Source: Achromobacter xylosoxidans (GTDB taxonomy: Bacteria > Pseudomonadota > Gammaproteobacteria > Burkholderiales > Burkholderiaceae_B). From it: a stretch of 64,000 nt of DNA. This document shows positions 10,980-20,736 of the stretch, piece by piece. The notes beneath the pieces were generated by a model that saw only the letters and a program-made list of their open reading frames with translations, was not told the origin of the DNA and did not search any database. The position numbers were made by a program, and so were the translations under genes. The stretch lies in assembly GCF_001457475.1 (NCBI RefSeq), contig NZ_LN831029.1, forward strand, positions 2,914,001-2,978,000, written 5' to 3'. Position 1 is the stretch's first letter. Every line of letters starts with the position of its first letter.

Positions 10980-12020
10980 CTACTCCGGATCGTTCATCAC
11001 ATCCAGCACGATGTCCGCCTTCGGCTTGCGGTCGTAGACCCGCAGCGTCACCTCGCCATCGCCGATCTCGAAGATCGCGGTGGCGAGCGTGTTTTCGCCG
11101 TCCGGGTCCTTGGGATCGGTGCGCAGGATCGGCAGTTCGCCCTCGGTGTCATGCAACGCCGTCAGCAGGTCGGCGCCGACGGTGGCGGGCGACCAGGTGT
11201 CGACGATGCCCTCGATGCGGCGCTGGCGCTCGCGCGACGAGTCGGTGATGATCTGCGTCTGGCCGCGGCTGGCCTGGTGCACCATGTGGTTGGCATGGCC
11301 GTAGCGGGTGCCGATCTCCAGGACCGACGCGGCGCCGGGCGACGCCTCGACGCTGAAGACGCGGGCATCGGCGGCCGAGCCCAGCGTATGGTGGAAGCCG
11401 CCGGCGCGCTGCGCGTCGCGCAGCAACGCCACGGCCTCGTCCAGGGTGGCGCAGTCGAGCACCGCGCGCGCCAGCAGCATGCGCGGCACGCCGGGCTGGC
11501 GCAGGCGCGTGCGCAGGTTGTTGATGGTCTGCACCAGGCCGGCGCGATTGGCCCCGAAGGTGTGGCCGGGCAGGGAACCCGGGTAATAGAAGCTCAGGTA
11601 GCCGGGCGCGTCGTCCAGCGCCACGTCGACCAGATGGCAGCGGCCGTACAGGAACGGATCGCCGTCCTCGTTGTGGCCGATCCAGCGGGTGCCGTCGGCC
11701 GCCTTCAGCGCCACCGACGTGCAGCCGTCGCCGCTGCCGCTGCTGTGCAGCAGGTCGCCCCGGCAGTTCCACAGCAACACGTCCGCCAGCGGCATCCCCA
11801 GCCCCTCGGCCAGCCCCTCCAGTTCGTCCCACACGGCGGGAAGGGCGCGCCGGGCCTGTTCGCCCAGTTCCGCCACGTAGGGGTGGCCGCGCCAGGGGCG
11901 CAGCGCCTTCCAGGTGGCGCTCTGGTCCAGGTAGGTCGCCATCAGCGGGCGGGCCAGCTTGCCTAGCGCCACGCCGACCTGGCGCCGGTTGCCGGCGATG
12001 CGTACATACTTGTAGGGCAT
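10980..12020 (-). CDS. C45-family autoproteolytic acyltransferase/hydrolase
   Basis: 346 residues of the Ntn-hydrolase family that includes acyl-CoA:6-aminopenicillanic acid acyltransferase. The likely self-cleavage site is Gly99-Cys100 in [12 protein letters not shown], exposing Cys100 as N-terminal nucleophile. Family-like blocks follow: [38 protein letters not shown] and LVQTINNLR. Such bacterial proteins hydrolyse or transfer acyl groups on amides; the natural substrate here is unknown. The ATG at 12020 has GGAG 7 bases upstream. It is divergent from glnH. Its 3' end exists a second time at 7599-7754. Confidence 0.85.
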   Translation of the reverse strand: MPYKYVRIAGNRRQVGVALGKLARPLMATYLDQSATWKALRPWRGHPYVAELGEQARRALPAVWDELEGLAEGLGMPLADVLLWNCRGDLLHSSGSGDGCTSVALKAADGTRWIGHNEDGDPFLYGRCHLVDVALDDAPGYLSFYYPGSLPGHTFGANRAGLVQTINNLRTRLRQPGVPRMLLARAVLDCATLDEAVALLRDAQRAGGFHHTLGSAADARVFSVEASPGAASVLEIGTRYGHANHMVHQASRGQTQIITDSSRERQRRIEGIVDTWSPATVGADLLTALHDTEGELPILRTDPKDPDGENTLATAIFEIGDGEVTLRVYDRKPKADIVLDVMNDPE

Positions 12021-12185
12021 GGGGATTCTCCGGGGTGTCATGCGGATTGTAATTTTTCTAAGCTCTGTCCGGTGGGGACGGATGCGTTAAGATTCCCCGT
12101 AAGTTGCTCCGGCGATCCCGGTGTGGCCCGCGCATCATGTCCTAACTACAACCCCGGGTGCTATCGGCCCCAAGAGGAGAGTTTC

Positions 12186-12938
12186 ATGATTAAACGTAAA
12201 GTCGCCGCCGCCTTGGTCGGCCTGTCCGTGGCCATGTTCGGCGCCGCCTCCGGCGCCTACGCCCAAGGCAAGGAATTGGTGGTGGCCACCGACACGGCGT
12301 TCGTGCCGTTCGAGTTCAAGCAGGGCAACACCTATACCGGCTTCGACGTGGACCTGTGGGCGGCCATCGCCAAGGAACTGAACGTCAAGTACAAGCTGCA
12401 GCCGATGGACTTCAACGGCATCATCCCCGGCCTGCAGACCAAGAACATCGACGTGGCGCTGGCCGGCATCACCATCCGCGATGACCGCAAGAAGGTGATC
12501 GACTTCTCCGATCCCTACTACGAAAGCGGCCTGGCCATCCTGGTCGGCGAAAAGAACACCGACATCAAGGACGCCAAGTCGCTGGCCGGCAAGACCGTCG
12601 CGGTCAAGACCGGCACGGCCACCGTGGACTTCCTGAAGGCCCAGGTGCCGGACGCCAAGCTCAAGCTGTTCCCCAACATCGACAACGCCTACCTGGAACT
12701 GGCCACCGGCCGGGTCGATGCCGCCGTGCACGACACGCCCAACGTCCAGTACTACGCCAACACGGCTGGCAAGGGCCGCGTCAAGGTGGTCGGCTCGGTC
12801 AAGAGCGGCGACTTCTACGGCATCGCCTTCCCCAAGGGCAGCGAACTGGTGCCGCAGGTCAACAAGGCCCTGGCCACGCTCAAGTCCAACGGCCAGTACG
12901 ACGCCATCTACGAGAAGTGGTTCGGCAAGAAGCCCTGA
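12186..12938 (+). CDS. glnH: Glutamine ABC transporter substrate-binding protein
   Basis: 250-residue periplasmic receptor. Signal peptide [20 protein letters not shown] ends at AYA|Q, and an AAGAGGAGA ribosome site precedes the ATG. The body is a type-3 amino-acid-binding protein: [63 protein letters not shown]. This closely follows E. coli GlnH, with the Asp and Arg that bind the amino-acid head group. First gene of glnHPQ. Glutamine is the best guess; other polar amino acids are possible. Confidence 0.92.
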   Translation: MIKRKVAAALVGLSVAMFGAASGAYAQGKELVVATDTAFVPFEFKQGNTYTGFDVDLWAAIAKELNVKYKLQPMDFNGIIPGLQTKNIDVALAGITIRDDRKKVIDFSDPYYESGLAILVGEKNTDIKDAKSLAGKTVAVKTGTATVDFLKAQVPDAKLKLFPNIDNAYLELATGRVDAAVHDTPNVQYYANTAGKGRVKVVGSVKSGDFYGIAFPKGSELVPQVNKALATLKSNGQYDAIYEKWFGKKP

Positions 12939-12966
12939 GCTTTTCCGTCGGATTGATGTTGCATTT

Positions 12967-13038
12967 CGGGGCCGCCCGGCAGTCTGGGGCCCCGGCGCTT
13001 CGCTCCGGCGACGCCGGGCCCGGGACGGGGCGGCCCCG
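12967..13038 (+). promoter_or_regulatory. Nested hairpins between glnH and glnP
   Basis: An outer 11-bp repeat (CGGGGCCGCCC / GGGCGGCCCCG) encloses an inner CCCGGCG / CGCCGGG pair at 12991-12997 and 13012-13018, with no T-run. Such structures after binding-protein genes commonly protect the upstream message so that the receptor outnumbers the permease. Confidence 0.55.
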
Positions 13039-13105
13039 AGCCGCTTGCGGCGCCGGGCGTTTCCGCCATGATGCGGCGCGCGGGCGCGCCATTGAGGGGT
13101 AATTC

Positions 13106-13762
13106 GTGGATTTTGACTGGAATGTAGTGATGGAGGCGTTGCCCAACCTGTGGGTGGGCACGCAGATGACCATCAAGATCACCTTTTGGGGCCTGTTCGG
13201 CGGCTTTCTGCTGGGCGCGCTCTCCGGCGTGACGCGGGCCTACGGGCATCCGATACTGTCGGGCATCGCCCAGGTGTATGTCGCGGTGATCCGCGGCACG
13301 CCGATCGTGGTGCAGGTGATGTTCATTTATTTCGCCTTGCCGCTCTTGGCGAACATCCGGGTGGACGCCGAGTGGGCGGCCATCGTCACGCTCATCATCA
13401 ATTCAGGCGCCTATATTTCCGAGATCGTGCGCGGTTCGCTGCTGTCGGTCCACAAGGGGCTGAAGGAAGCCGGGCAGGCGATGGGCCTGCCGTTTCACAA
13501 GATCCTGTTCCACATCATCGGGCCGGTGGCGTTCCGCCGCATGATTCCGCCGCTGGGCAACCAGTGCATCATCAGCCTGAAGGATTCGTCGCTGTTCATC
13601 GTGATCGGCGTCGCGGAACTGACCCGCCAGGGCCAGGAGATCATGGCCAGCAACTTCCGCGCGGTCGAGATCTGGTCGGCGATCGCCATCGTCTACCTGA
13701 TCCTGACGGGCACGATGGCGCTGATCCTGCACCTGGTGGAAAAAAGGATGCGCATACTATGA
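13106..13762 (+). CDS. glnP: Glutamine ABC transporter permease
   Basis: 218 residues with about five membrane helices and the HisM/GlnP-type cytoplasmic EAA loop: SLLSVHKGLKEAGQAMGLPF, ending in the ILFHIIGPVAFRRMIPPLGN motif that contacts the ATPase. Starts at GTG 13106, 8 bases after GAGGGG. It forms the inner-membrane channel (probably a homodimer) with GlnQ. Its stop overlaps the glnQ start (ATGA). Confidence 0.93.
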   Translation: MDFDWNVVMEALPNLWVGTQMTIKITFWGLFGGFLLGALSGVTRAYGHPILSGIAQVYVAVIRGTPIVVQVMFIYFALPLLANIRVDAEWAAIVTLIINSGAYISEIVRGSLLSVHKGLKEAGQAMGLPFHKILFHIIGPVAFRRMIPPLGNQCIISLKDSSLFIVIGVAELTRQGQEIMASNFRAVEIWSAIAIVYLILTGTMALILHLVEKRMRIL

Positions 13763-14487
13763 GCATGGTTGAATTTCATGACGTCACCAAGACGTTCGGC
13801 GCGTCCACGGTGCTGGACGGCATCTCGCTCAACATCGACGCGGGCGAGGTGGTCGTGGTGGTGGGGCCGTCCGGCTCCGGCAAGTCCACCTTCCTGCGGT
13901 GCATCAATGTGCTCGAAACGATCAACGGCGGCGATCTGCTGGTCGACGGCCTGAGCGTGCACGGCGGCGCCGCCCAGGTGCGCGAGATCCGGCGCGAGGC
14001 CGGCATGGTGTTCCAGCAGTTCAATCTGTTCCCGCAGATGACCGCGCTGCAGAATGTCATGTTCGGGCCGGTGCACACGCGCGGACAGAGCCGCGACGAG
14101 GCGCGCGAACTGGCCGAGCAACTGCTGGGCAAGGTCGGGCTGGCCGAGCGCATGAACCACTACCCATCCGAACTGTCCGGCGGCCAGCAGCAGCGCGTGG
14201 CGATCGCCCGCGCGTTGGCGATCAAGCCCAAGCTGATGCTGTTCGACGAGCCGACTTCGGCGCTCGATCCGGAACTGCGCCACGAGGTGCTGAAGGTGAT
14301 GCGCGACCTGGCCGAGGAGGGCATGACCATGGTGGTGGTCACGCACGAAATGGAATTCGCGCGCAAGGTCGGCAGCCGCCTGATCTTCATCGACGCCGGC
14401 AAGATCGCGCATGACGGTCCGCCAGCCGAGTTGCTGGACAATCCGCCCAGCCAGCGCCTGAGGGACTTCCTGCAACACGTGGCCTGA
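13759..14487 (+). CDS. glnQ: Glutamine ABC transporter ATP-binding protein
   Basis: 242 residues, standard polar-amino-acid ATPase. Walker A GPSGSGKST, Q-loop MVFQQFNLFPQMT, signature LSGGQQQRVAIARAL, Walker B LMLFDEPTSALDPE and switch VTHEM are all intact. Third gene of glnHPQ, translated from the overlapping ATGA with glnP. 14488-14588 behind it carries only a GC-rich inverted repeat between convergent genes. Confidence 0.95.
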   Translation: MSMVEFHDVTKTFGASTVLDGISLNIDAGEVVVVVGPSGSGKSTFLRCINVLETINGGDLLVDGLSVHGGAAQVREIRREAGMVFQQFNLFPQMTALQNVMFGPVHTRGQSRDEARELAEQLLGKVGLAERMNHYPSELSGGQQQRVAIARALAIKPKLMLFDEPTSALDPELRHEVLKVMRDLAEEGMTMVVVTHEMEFARKVGSRLIFIDAGKIAHDGPPAELLDNPPSQRLRDFLQHVA

Positions 14488-14588
14488 GCGGCGTCGCCGC
14501 CCGCCGCGCCATCGGGCGCGTGGCGGCTGGCCGCTTGGCGTTCGCGCGGCCAAGCGCCGGCCCTCGGGGCGCGTGGCGTCCGGGTCCG

Positions 14589-15209
14589 CTAGCGCGACGC
14601 GGGCTTGGCGGGCAGGGCCAGCACCTGTTCCGTCGTCATGATGTCGGCGAAAGTGTCGTCCAGCGCCGCCAGCGTCGCCCGGTGCAGCGTGGCGTGCGGC
14701 ACCACGCCTTCACGGCCGTCGATGTCGCGCGTGGCGCAGGCATCCTCCGCCACGATCACCTGGTAGCCCAGCGGCACCGCGTCGCGCGCGGCGCCGGCCA
14801 CGCAGGCGTGCGTCATCAGGCCGGCGACGACCACCGTGCCGACGCCGCCGGCCTGCAACCGTTCGTGCAGGTCCGTGCCGGGAAACGCGCTGACCTGGGT
14901 CTTGCGCACCACGCCGTGGCCCGCCGCGGGTTGCAGCTCGGGGTGGAAGCGCGAACCGGGGCCATCCTCCGGAAACAGCGGGCTGCCAGGGGGCAGCACA
15001 TGCTGCACGTGGATCACCGCGATGCCGGCGCGGTCGGCGTGCTCGACCAGCCGCCGGGCGTTGCGCAGGGCCCGCAGCCCGTCGGGAATGGGCATGCGGC
15101 CGCTGAAATACTCTTCCTGGAAATCGATCACCAGCAGCGCCGTGGCGCCGGGGTTCAGCGATTGCGGCGCGGTCGCGCCGGCCATCGTGCGGATCGTGGG
15201 GTGGTGCAT
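14589..15209 (-). CDS. Isochorismatase-family cysteine hydrolase
   Basis: 206 residues. The catalytic triad of the family is visible: Asp in LLVIDFQEEYFSG, Lys in GVVRKTQVSAFPGTDL and Cys in VAGLMTHACVAGAARDA. The family hydrolyses amides or enol ethers (isochorismate, nicotinamide, N-carbamoyl compounds); substrate unknown. The start at 15209 has GAGG in front and gives a normal family N terminus; the frame continues open upstream without coding character. It faces the GlxA-type regulator gene across 123 bases, which therefore probably controls it. Confidence 0.87.
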   Translation of the reverse strand: MHHPTIRTMAGATAPQSLNPGATALLVIDFQEEYFSGRMPIPDGLRALRNARRLVEHADRAGIAVIHVQHVLPPGSPLFPEDGPGSRFHPELQPAAGHGVVRKTQVSAFPGTDLHERLQAGGVGTVVVAGLMTHACVAGAARDAVPLGYQVIVAEDACATRDIDGREGVVPHATLHRATLAALDDTFADIMTTEQVLALPAKPASR

Positions 15210-15332
15210 GGATACCTCGACAGGTTGGGGGGAAGGCGTCCAGTATCCGGCCCAGGCTTGCCCGCGATAAGTGGCCCGAAAGCCAATATGCGCTAGGATC
15301 GGGCCATTCCGGTTTCCGTTGCGAGCGCACCC

Positions 15333-16304
15333 ATGCACACCGTCGCCGTGCTGGCCTTCGAAGGCATCAGTCCTTTTCACCTGTCCGTGCCCTGCATGGT
15401 GTTCGGCGACGACCTGGCGCGGCTGGGCGTGCCGCGCTATGAGCTGCTGGTCTGCGGCGAGCGCCGGGGCCTGATCCCGACCATGTCGGGCTTCAATATC
15501 GAGGTGCCGCACGACCTGTCCGCTTTGGCGCGGGCCGACACGGTCATCGTGCCGGCCTGGCGTGATCCGGACGAACCGCCGCCGCCGGCGCTGCTCGGTG
15601 CCCTGCGCGCCACCCATGCGCGCGGCGCGCGGGTGGTGGGCCTGTGCCTGGGCACCTTCGTGCTGGCCGAGGCCGGCCTGCTGGACGGCCGCCGCGCGGC
15701 CACCCACTGGGTCTGGGCCGGGGATTTCCGCAAGCGCTATCCCCGCGTGCGGCTGGACCAGGACGTCCTGTATGTGGACGACGGCGACATCCTGACCTCC
15801 GCCGGCACCGCGGCGGCGATCGACTGCTGCCTGCACCTGCTGCGCGGCGACCATGGCGCCGAGATCGCCAACCGCGTCGCTCGCCGCATGGTGGTGGCGC
15901 CGCAACGCGACGGCGGCCAGGCGCAATATATCGAGCATCCGCTGCCGAAAGCCGCGGGCGGCGACCGCCTGCGCGCCACGCTGGACTGGGCCATCGAGCA
16001 CCTGGACCAGCCGTTGTGCCTGGACCAACTGGCGGCGCGCGCCAGCATGAGCCGGCGCAATTTCACGCGCCACTTCAAGGCGCAGACCGGCGCCACCGTT
16101 TCGCAGTGGCTGCTGAACCACCGGCTGGCCTCGACCCAGCGCCTGCTGGAAACCAGCGACCACGGCATCGACTGCATCGCCGGCCTGGTGGGCTTCGGCT
16201 CGGCGGCGTCACTGCGGCAGCATTTCGCCGCCGCGTTCTCGGTGTCGCCTGGCGCCTACCGGCGCCAGTTCCGCCAGGCGCCCGGACCGCGGCGGGCAGC
16301 GTAG
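15333..16304 (+). CDS. GlxA-type AraC-family regulator with DJ-1/PfpI domain
   Basis: 323 residues. The N-terminal half is a class-I amidotransferase-like domain (MHTVAVLAFEGISPFHLSVP and the elbow RVVGLCLGTFVLAEAGLLDG with Cys in the nucleophile position). The C-terminal hundred residues form two AraC helix-turn-helix motifs (LCLDQLAARASMSRRNFTRH and CIAGLVGFGSAASLRQHFAA). This is the architecture of GlxA and ArgR/CdhR-type activators that sense amino-acid-like ligands. It is divergent from the isochorismatase-like gene. The start lacks a strong ribosome site. Confidence 0.9.
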   Translation: MHTVAVLAFEGISPFHLSVPCMVFGDDLARLGVPRYELLVCGERRGLIPTMSGFNIEVPHDLSALARADTVIVPAWRDPDEPPPPALLGALRATHARGARVVGLCLGTFVLAEAGLLDGRRAATHWVWAGDFRKRYPRVRLDQDVLYVDDGDILTSAGTAAAIDCCLHLLRGDHGAEIANRVARRMVVAPQRDGGQAQYIEHPLPKAAGGDRLRATLDWAIEHLDQPLCLDQLAARASMSRRNFTRHFKAQTGATVSQWLLNHRLASTQRLLETSDHGIDCIAGLVGFGSAASLRQHFAAAFSVSPGAYRRQFRQAPGPRRAA

Positions 16305-16375
16305 GCGCAGCGCGTTTGAAGCGGACGGCACGGCAACGCGAACGTCCAACTGCGCGGCCCCAGCGGTGGGGCAAG

Positions 16376-16402
16376 AAAAAAGGGGCGCCGGAGCACCCCT
16401 TT
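16376..16402 (-). terminator. Terminator between spoT and the GlxA-type regulator gene
   Basis: AAAGGGG / CCCCTTT stem with a 10-base loop; read leftward it is followed by TTTTTTCTT. It serves spoT and may also slow convergent rightward transcription. Confidence 0.8.
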
Positions 16403-16426
16403 GATCGCAATTCGCCGTAACCGCGC

Positions 16427-18721
16427 TCAGCCCTTCACGCGCACGATCTTCTGCACTTGCGGCACGTGGCGGATGGCGCGGATCACCTGCGCCAGGTGCT
16501 TGCGGCTGTCCACCTGGATGGTCAGGTGCAGCGACACCGTCGAGACCGCGTCATCGTGCATGGTCACATGCATGATGTTGGCGTCGGCCGCCGTGACTTC
16601 GGCGGCCAGCCGGCCCAGTACGCCGCGCTCGTTGCGCGTGACGATGTCCAGGCGCGTGGCCAGGTGCTTGGCGGTGTGGGCGTCCCAGGCGACGTTGATC
16701 CAGCGTTCCGGTTCGCGCAGGCGCTGGCGCATGGCCACCGGGCAGTCGGCGGTGTGCACCACCAGGCCATGGCCCATGCGCATGCCGGCGATGATCGGGT
16801 CGCCGGGCAGCGGGCCGCAGCACGGCGCCAACTGCACCGCCTGGCCTTCGTTGCCCTGGATCAGGATCGGGGCGCTGCGCGCCGAGGTCAGCTCGTCCAC
16901 CGCCGCGGCGGTGGTGGCCACCAGCTGGTGTTCGGGCGCGAAGCGGCGCGCCACGACGGCGGCCAGGCGCTTGCCCAGGCCGATGTCGGCCAGGATTTCC
17001 TCGCGTGAGCTGGCGCCGGTGCTGCGCGCCAGCTTCTGCCAGGCCGGGTCGTCGGTGGCCGGCAGCGGCATGTGCAATTCCTGCAGGGCCTGGCCCAGCA
17101 GGCGCTCGCCGAAGGCCACCGATTCCTCGTACTTGACGGTGCGCAGGTAGTGGCGGATTTCCGAACGGGCGCGGCCGGTGCGCACGTAATTGAGCCATTG
17201 CGCGTTCGGGCGCGAAGCGGGGGAGGTGACGATCTCCACCGTGTCGCCGCTGTTCAGTTCCGTGCGCAGCGGCACGAACTCGCCGTTGACCTTGGCCGCC
17301 ACCGCCTGGTTGCCGATGTCGGTATGGATGGCGTAGGCGAAATCCACCGGCGTCGCGCCGCGCGGCAGCGAGATGATCTTGCCGCGCGGGGTGAAGACGT
17401 AGACGGCGTCCGGGAACAGGTCGACCTTGACGTGTTCGAGGAATTCGCCCGAATCGCCGGTCTGGCTCTGGATGTCCAGCAGCGATTGCAGCCACTGGTG
17501 GGTACGCTTCTGCAGGTCGTTGAGCGTCAGGTCGGCGCCCTTGTACAGCCAGTGCGAGGCCACGCCTTCTTCGGCCACGTGATGCATGTCGCGGGTGCGG
17601 AACTGGAATTCCACCGGGGTGCCGTAGGGGCCCACCAGCGTCGTGTGCAGCGACTGGTAGCCGTTGACCTTGGGGATCGCGATGTAGTCCTTGAACTTGC
17701 CGGGCACCGGCCGGTACAGCTGGTGCAGCGTGCCCAGTGCCAGGTAGCACTCGGGCAGCGTGTGGACGATGACGCGGAAACCATAGATGTCGAGCACGTC
17801 CGAGAACGACTTCTTCTGGTCGACCATCTTGCGGTAGATGCCGAACAGCGTCTTCTCGCGGCCGGTGACTTCGGCCTCGATGCCGGCGGCGGGCAGCGCG
17901 GCACGGACCGAGTCGGCGATCTTGCCGATCACCTCGCGGCGGTTGCCGCGCGCGGCCAGCACGGCCTTGTACAACACCTGGTAGCGGTTCGGGTACATGG
18001 CCGCGAAGCACAGGTCCTGCAGTTCGCGGAACAGCAGGTTCAGGCCCAGCCGGTGGGCGATGGGCGCGTAGATGTCCAGCGTTTCGCGGGCGATGCGGCG
18101 GCGCTTCTCGGGGTTGACCGCGTCCAGCGTGCGCATGTTGTGCAGGCGGTCGGCCAGCTTGATGAGGATGACGCGCACGTCGCGCGCCATCGCCAGCAGC
18201 ATCTTGCGGAAACTTTCGGCCTGCTGCTCGGCCTTGGTGGCGAAGTCCAGGCGGTCCAGCTTGGACAGGCCATCGACCAGCTCGGCGACTTCAGGACCGA
18301 ACTTCTCGGCCAGCTCGTGCTTGGCGATGCCCTGGTCTTCCATCACGTCGTGCAGCAGGGCGGCGGACAACGCATTCGCGTCGAGCTTCCAGCCCGCGCA
18401 GATTTCCGTGACGGCGATGGGGTGTGAGATGTAGGGCGAACCGCTGGCGCGGAACTGGCCCAGGTGCGCCTGGTCGGCGAAGCGATAGGCTTCGCGCACG
18501 CGTTCTACATCTTTCTTGTCGAGATAGCTGCCGATGATTTCGGTCAGCGGCGCCAGCGAGGCGACCGGCGAGGCGGTCGCATCCGCCGCTTCTTGCGCGG
18601 CGACGGAGGGTGGCGTGGGGGAATTCTTGTCTTTCTTGCCCGTGCGGCGCCCGAGACGGGAGCCGGCACGTAGCGCGGCAAGCAGACCTGATGAAGCGTA
18701 CTTCAGCCCGGGAAAAGCCAT
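16427..18721 (-). CDS. spoT: Bifunctional (p)ppGpp synthetase/hydrolase
   Basis: 764 residues. The hydrolase HD domain is intact (His100 in YISHPIAVTE and HDVMED at 124-129), so the protein should degrade (p)ppGpp. The synthetase domain follows with REKTLFGIYRKMVDQK and DVLDIYGFRVIVHT (about 288-320), then a TGS domain (VFTPRGKIISLPRGATPVDF) and a C-terminal ACT domain near 690-764. It acts in the cytosol as stress alarmone enzyme. The start at 18721 begins MAFPGLKYASS; the frame upstream is the rpoZ shadow. Gene order gmk-rpoZ-spoT is the classical one. Confidence 0.95.
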   Translation of the reverse strand: MAFPGLKYASSGLLAALRAGSRLGRRTGKKDKNSPTPPSVAAQEAADATASPVASLAPLTEIIGSYLDKKDVERVREAYRFADQAHLGQFRASGSPYISHPIAVTEICAGWKLDANALSAALLHDVMEDQGIAKHELAEKFGPEVAELVDGLSKLDRLDFATKAEQQAESFRKMLLAMARDVRVILIKLADRLHNMRTLDAVNPEKRRRIARETLDIYAPIAHRLGLNLLFRELQDLCFAAMYPNRYQVLYKAVLAARGNRREVIGKIADSVRAALPAAGIEAEVTGREKTLFGIYRKMVDQKKSFSDVLDIYGFRVIVHTLPECYLALGTLHQLYRPVPGKFKDYIAIPKVNGYQSLHTTLVGPYGTPVEFQFRTRDMHHVAEEGVASHWLYKGADLTLNDLQKRTHQWLQSLLDIQSQTGDSGEFLEHVKVDLFPDAVYVFTPRGKIISLPRGATPVDFAYAIHTDIGNQAVAAKVNGEFVPLRTELNSGDTVEIVTSPASRPNAQWLNYVRTGRARSEIRHYLRTVKYEESVAFGERLLGQALQELHMPLPATDDPAWQKLARSTGASSREEILADIGLGKRLAAVVARRFAPEHQLVATTAAAVDELTSARSAPILIQGNEGQAVQLAPCCGPLPGDPIIAGMRMGHGLVVHTADCPVAMRQRLREPERWINVAWDAHTAKHLATRLDIVTRNERGVLGRLAAEVTAADANIMHVTMHDDAVSTVSLHLTIQVDSRKHLAQVIRAIRHVPQVQKIVRVKG

Positions 18722-18743
18722 GCTTGCCGCCCCCCGGAAAAGA

Positions 18744-18947
18744 TCAGGTGGGAACTTTGCGCAGCATTTCCACGCCGGTGAGGCCGCCCGCGATTTCGCG
18801 CAGGGCAGTGACCGTGGGCTTGTCTTTGCTGTCCAGGCGCGGGGCATGGCCTTGCGCCAGCTCGCGGGCGCGGTAGGTGGCGGCCAGCGTGAGCTTGAAA
18901 CGGTTGGGGATCTGGTTCAGACAGTCTTCGACGGTAATGCGAGCCAT
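18744..18947 (-). CDS. rpoZ: RNA polymerase omega subunit
   Basis: 67 residues starting [20 protein letters not shown], the conserved omega N terminus, with [20 protein letters not shown] following. Omega helps fold and hold the beta' subunit and forms part of a ppGpp site on polymerase. It sits 22 bases before spoT and 46 bases after gmk, as in most proteobacteria. Confidence 0.96.
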   Translation of the reverse strand: MARITVEDCLNQIPNRFKLTLAATYRARELAQGHAPRLDSKDKPTVTALREIAGGLTGVEMLRKVPT

Positions 18948-18993
18948 TAGGACACCTGGTGCTGATGGTGGATAGGGAGAATGCGGTTTCGTT

Positions 18994-19626
18994 TCAGTGC
19001 GCCGCCGGGATGCCGAGCTGCGCAAACAATTCGGCGTGGCGCACGGCCTGAGACGAAAAACGCAGCCGTGCGGCGCTGACGATTTGAGTCAGTTCCGACA
19101 AGGCCACGCTAAATTCTTGATTAATAATAACATATTCGCATTCAGGCGCGTGCGCGATTTCGCCGCCCGCGGCCATCAGCCGGCGCGCGATCACTTGCGG
19201 CGCATCCTGGCCGCGCGCCTTGAGCCGGCTTTCGAGTTCCTCGATCGAAGGCGGCAGCACGAAGATGCCGATCGCGCCGGGAAAGCGCTGGCGCACCTGG
19301 CGCGCGCCTTGCCAATCGATTTCCAGCAGCACGTCGCGGCCCTCGCGGGTGGCTTCGTCGATGCGATCGCGCGGCGTCCCGTAGAAATTGCCATGGACCT
19401 CGGCCCACTCCAGCAGGCGCTGCTCGTCGCGCAATTGCTTGAATTCGTCGATGCCGATGAAGCGGTACTCGCGGCCGTCTTCCTCGCCGGGACGCGGCGC
19501 GCGGGTGGTGCAGGAGACGGACAGGAGGATGGACGGGTCTTGCTGCAGCAAGGCCTTGACCAGGCTGGACTTGCCGGCCCCGCTGGGGGCGACGACCATG
19601 AAGACATTGCCGGAAGTGGCGTGCAT
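18994..19626 (-). CDS. gmk: Guanylate kinase
   Basis: 210 residues. P-loop [18 protein letters not shown] at the N terminus, then the GMP-binding block [21 protein letters not shown] and [14 protein letters not shown]. Phosphorylates GMP to GDP. The start at 19626 gives the normal N terminus; the longer open frame upstream adds nothing family-like. First gene of gmk-rpoZ-spoT. The 180 bases before it (to the tsdA stop) hold only GC-rich repeats. Confidence 0.96.
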   Translation of the reverse strand: MHATSGNVFMVVAPSGAGKSSLVKALLQQDPSILLSVSCTTRAPRPGEEDGREYRFIGIDEFKQLRDEQRLLEWAEVHGNFYGTPRDRIDEATREGRDVLLEIDWQGARQVRQRFPGAIGIFVLPPSIEELESRLKARGQDAPQVIARRLMAAGGEIAHAPECEYVIINQEFSVALSELTQIVSAARLRFSSQAVRHAELFAQLGIPAAH

Positions 19627-19806
19627 GAATGTGACGAGCGTGTGATGCCGAGACCCGAAGAATAGCAAATCGCGCAGCGCGGCAGGGGGAAAACCCTGCG
19701 CGCGTCGTCAATGCCAACCACCTGCGGGTTGGGGGCGCGCGATGCGGCCCCGCAAGAAAGCGGCCCCGAACGGCGGCCCGTGGCGGGACCGCCGCGCGGG
19801 CGCGGA

Positions 19807-20736
19807 TCAGCGCGCCGCCGCCTGCGTCAGCTTGCCGCCCGGCGCGGGCGCGTCGCTGCCGAGCAGGTGGCCGTTCACCTCGATGCCGTAGAGCGAGTCG
19901 TCGGAGTCGTGGTACTTGGCGCGGGTCTTGGCCACCGATTCGGTGTAGCGCGGATCCTGGGGGCGTTCGTGGGCGTTCATGAAGTAGGCCACGTCCCACG
20001 CTTCCTGGTCGCTCAGCATGCCTGCCTGGCCCAGCGGCATGTTGGCCTTGATGAAGCCGGCGGCGTTGCCGATCTGGTGCATGCCGGCGCCCCAGTTGAA
20101 GGAATCCGGGCCCCACAGCGCGGGGAATACCCAGTGCTCGCCGTTCTTCTGTCCCTTGCCCTCGGCGCCGTGGCAGACGGCACAGTACTGGGCGTAGACC
20201 TCGCTGCCGCGCACGTAGTCGGCCTTCTGGGCCGGCTTGGGCAGCTTGAGGTAGCCCTGGCCCTTGAGCGCGACGCCGGTGGGCGCCTTGCTCGCCAGCC
20301 AGAACATATAGGTCTGCAAGGCGGTCAGCACCGGGTCGTCGGCCGCGGGCGGCTTGCCGTTCATGCTGAAGCGGAAACAGCCTTGCAGGCGCTCGGCCAG
20401 CGTGTTGACGTGGCCGTTCTTGGCGCGGTACGCCGGATACAGCACGTAGGCTGCCCACATCGGCGCGGAATCGGGGCGGCGGCCCGCGTCCAGGTGGCAA
20501 CTGGCGCAGTTCAGGTCGTTGCCGACGAATTTGCTGGCGTTCTGCGGCGTGTGCAGGAAGATCTGCTCGCCCTGGCGCACGATCTTGCCGAATTCGCTGT
20601 CGGGTAGCGACGCGGCGCTGGGCGGCGTGAAGTCGGGGCGCGCATCGGCGGCCACGGCCGCTCCGGTCGACAGCAACGCGCTGGTTGCCGCGGCGGCGAA
20701 CAGAAGATGAGCGAGTCGGTGACGGATCGGGGTCAT
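19807..20736 (-). CDS. tsdA: Diheme cytochrome c, thiosulfate dehydrogenase-like (TsdA)
   Basis: 309 residues with signal peptide (to about residue 30) and two haem sites, NCASCHLDAGR and CAVCHGAEGKGQ. Between them LQGCFRFSMNGKP supplies a Cys at the position of the unusual Cys haem ligand of TsdA, whose family has a similar C-x-x-S-M-N-G segment. TsdA couples two thiosulfates to tetrathionate in the periplasm. The start overlaps the end of the preceding diheme gene (ATGA). Assignment rests on motif memory; another diheme oxidoreductase is possible. Confidence 0.75.
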   Translation of the reverse strand: MTPIRHRLAHLLFAAAATSALLSTGAAVAADARPDFTPPSAASLPDSEFGKIVRQGEQIFLHTPQNASKFVGNDLNCASCHLDAGRRPDSAPMWAAYVLYPAYRAKNGHVNTLAERLQGCFRFSMNGKPPAADDPVLTALQTYMFWLASKAPTGVALKGQGYLKLPKPAQKADYVRGSEVYAQYCAVCHGAEGKGQKNGEHWVFPALWGPDSFNWGAGMHQIGNAAGFIKANMPLGQAGMLSDQEAWDVAYFMNAHERPQDPRYTESVAKTRAKYHDSDDSLYGIEVNGHLLGSDAPAPGGKLTQAAAR

